A stretch of DNA of 6,627 nt from Gammaproteobacteria bacterium. Lineage in GTDB: Bacteria > Pseudomonadota > Gammaproteobacteria > Pseudomonadales > Azotimanducaceae. The first letter of the stretch is position 1; every line of letters starts with the position of its first letter. A model generated the notes under the pieces. The model had not been told where the DNA came from. It was given only the letters and a program-made list of their open reading frames with translations, and did not search any database. The translations under genes and the position numbers were made by a program. The stretch is from positions 1 to 6,627 of the forward strand of contig QIDL01000591.1 of the NCBI GenBank assembly GCA_003228415.1, written 5' to 3'. Shown one piece after another: positions 5,279 to 6,627 of this stretch.

Positions 5279-6627
5279 ATGAAATCGGGCAAGCGGCTCT
5301 ACCCGCTTCTGGGAGGCCTGCTGCTCTATGGGCTGGCCGGATTTCTGCTGGCACCCTGGCTCCTCGAGAGGACGCTGACGAACACCTTGAAGGGTCGTCT
5401 CGAACTGCAGGTTGACGTGGAGGCCATCCGCATCAATCCCTTTACCCTCACGCTCGGAATCGATGCCTTGTCGCTCAGGGAACCCGACGGGGCGGCCCTG
5501 GCATCATTCGAGCAGTTGTTCATGAACTTTGAATTGATGAGCCTGTTCCGCTGGGCCTGGAGCTTCGACGAGGTCCATCTGATCCAGCCGAGTATCGACT
5601 TCGAGCGCTTCTCAGAAGCCGACAACAGTTTCTCCAGACTAGCCGGGCGCTGGTCGAACTCCGCCACCGCACCGTGGGAGAATGAAAAGTCCAGCGACAC
5701 AGACCTGATTCGACTGGTGGTGGAAGATCTGAAAATCGTTCGGGGGCGGGTGCACCTGATCGACCATCTGCCTGCCGAAACCTTCGCGACAGAACTCAGT
5801 CCCATCGATCTGAGCGTTGCCAATCTCAGCACCTTAGCGGACTCGAGCGGCCAACAGCAGGTTACGATTACCACCGAATCCGGTGCCCGACTGGCCTGGA
5901 CAGGGGTCTTGTCTGTCAATCCCATCTCTTTGAGCGGCCAGGTGACGATCAGCGGAACCCACACACCTGTGCTGTCACGCTACTTCCAGGAATACCTGCC
6001 GGTAACGCTTGAGGGCGGCGATGTGGAGGGTCAGTTCCACTACGCGCTATCGCGTGATGATGCAGGCGCTCTATCGGCCCACATCGAGAATCTACAGGGT
6101 ACTCTGCAGAATTTAACCATCCATCAACCTGACGGCACCGCACTCGCCGAAATCGACGCGATCGATTTTTCCGGTGGCCGGCTCGCCTGGCCGGAACGAA
6201 CAGCCCACGTCGAAGAACTGCGATTCGATGTGGTGAACATCAATGCGATTCGAGACGCAACAGGCAGCTATCTATCCGGGATGAGTACCGCCGACCAGCC
6301 ACCGGCTACCGCTGAGACTCCGACGGCAGACGAGACATCAACGGCGACTGCAACGGGAACCGATGCCCCAGCGTGGCAGCTCGACCTGGCCAGACTGATT
6401 CTGAACGACTGGCGAATTCGTCACACCGACCAGTCTCTGACAAACGGCACCACGGAGATCAGCGATCTGGATCTGACTCTGGGCAATATCTCCAACCAGG
6501 CGGGTGAATCGATCTCACTCGACGCCAAAGCCGTGCTGGCCGCCGGTGGTCTGGTGAGCGTGAGCGGCAACCTTCTGGCACTACCAGCCATCGAACTGGA
6601 TGGCCGGGTCCAGGTGACGGAGCTGGC
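5279..6627 (+). CDS. DUF748 (AsmA-like) envelope protein, 3'-partial
   Basis: The frame is open for 449 codons from ATG 5279 to the right edge. DUF748/AsmA-like proteins are large inner-membrane-anchored periplasmic proteins linked to envelope maintenance and lipid transport between membranes; the role of this one is not known. Lys2, Lys5 and Arg6 precede a single membrane segment at about 7-29, predicting a cytoplasmic N-terminus and a periplasmic body. Residues 48-121 follow the AsmA-type start: a short I-x-I-N-P-F-T-L strand, REPDG, then IQPSIDFERF and an N-S-F-S-R-L ending. Around 175, PIDLSVANLST is characteristic of DUF748. A Thr/Ala/Pro/Glu-rich linker (about 338-365) separates this from another beta-rich segment starting AWQLDLARLIL, where RIRHTDQSL repeats the family theme. 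The start is one base after the amidohydrolase stop (TGAGATG), without a strong Shine-Dalgarno, suggesting translational coupling. The C-terminal portion is outside the window. Confidence 0.9.
   Translation, partial: MKSGKRLYPLLGGLLLYGLAGFLLAPWLLERTLTNTLKGRLELQVDVEAIRINPFTLTLGIDALSLREPDGAALASFEQLFMNFELMSLFRWAWSFDEVHLIQPSIDFERFSEADNSFSRLAGRWSNSATAPWENEKSSDTDLIRLVVEDLKIVRGRVHLIDHLPAETFATELSPIDLSVANLSTLADSSGQQQVTITTESGARLAWTGVLSVNPISLSGQVTISGTHTPVLSRYFQEYLPVTLEGGDVEGQFHYALSRDDAGALSAHIENLQGTLQNLTIHQPDGTALAEIDAIDFSGGRLAWPERTAHVEELRFDVVNINAIRDATGSYLSGMSTADQPPATAETPTADETSTATATGTDAPAWQLDLARLILNDWRIRHTDQSLTNGTTEISDLDLTLGNISNQAGESISLDAKAVLAAGGLVSVSGNLLALPAIELDGRVQVTEL

Noticed and set aside
3751..5292. 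513-codon minus-strand open frame opposite the amidohydrolase
   Set aside because: The translation has no recognisable domain and mirrors the well-supported amidohydrolase. Long antisense frames are expected in GC-rich coding DNA.
5326..5964. 212-codon minus-strand open frame opposite the DUF748 gene
   Set aside because: The plus strand carries a clear DUF748 protein with membrane anchor and a coupled start. The minus frame shows no motif.

Overview
This looks like chromosomal DNA of an environmental, probably marine, gammaproteobacterium. That is inferred from the moderately high GC, a CCA-encoding bacterial tRNA with a sigma-70-type promoter, Gram-negative lipoprotein signals, and a DUF748 (AsmA-like) gene. 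No plasmid, phage, IS element or CRISPR array is visible.

Layout, left to right. (1) Bases 2-2509 hold the 3' part of a large plus-strand gene whose start lies outside the window. It encodes an alpha/beta-hydrolase (lipase/esterase-like, GHSFGG nucleophile elbow) behind an array of divergent repeats of about 45-50 residues. (2) After a 133-bp gap, 2643-3203 encodes a small lipoprotein with a Pro-rich tether and a two-cysteine C-terminal domain that resembles DUF3558. (3) On the minus strand, convergent to it, lies tRNA-Gly(CCC) at 3264-3339, with its own promoter at 3353-3381. (4) Bases 3511-5277 encode a lipoprotein-anchored YtcJ-like metal-dependent amidohydrolase. (5) One base later, at 5279, a DUF748/AsmA-like gene starts. 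It has one N-terminal membrane anchor, and its frame stays open to the right edge of the window.

The proteins share a cell-envelope theme: two predicted outer-membrane-sorted lipoproteins, an inner-membrane-anchored periplasmic AsmA-like protein, and a hydrolase whose four cysteines fit an exported, disulfide-bonded protein. The amidohydrolase and DUF748 genes form a tightly coupled pair. The hydrolase and small lipoprotein are a looser, same-strand pair left of the tRNA. The most unusual object is the repeat-hydrolase fusion. I see no clear evidence of a complete new multi-gene system.
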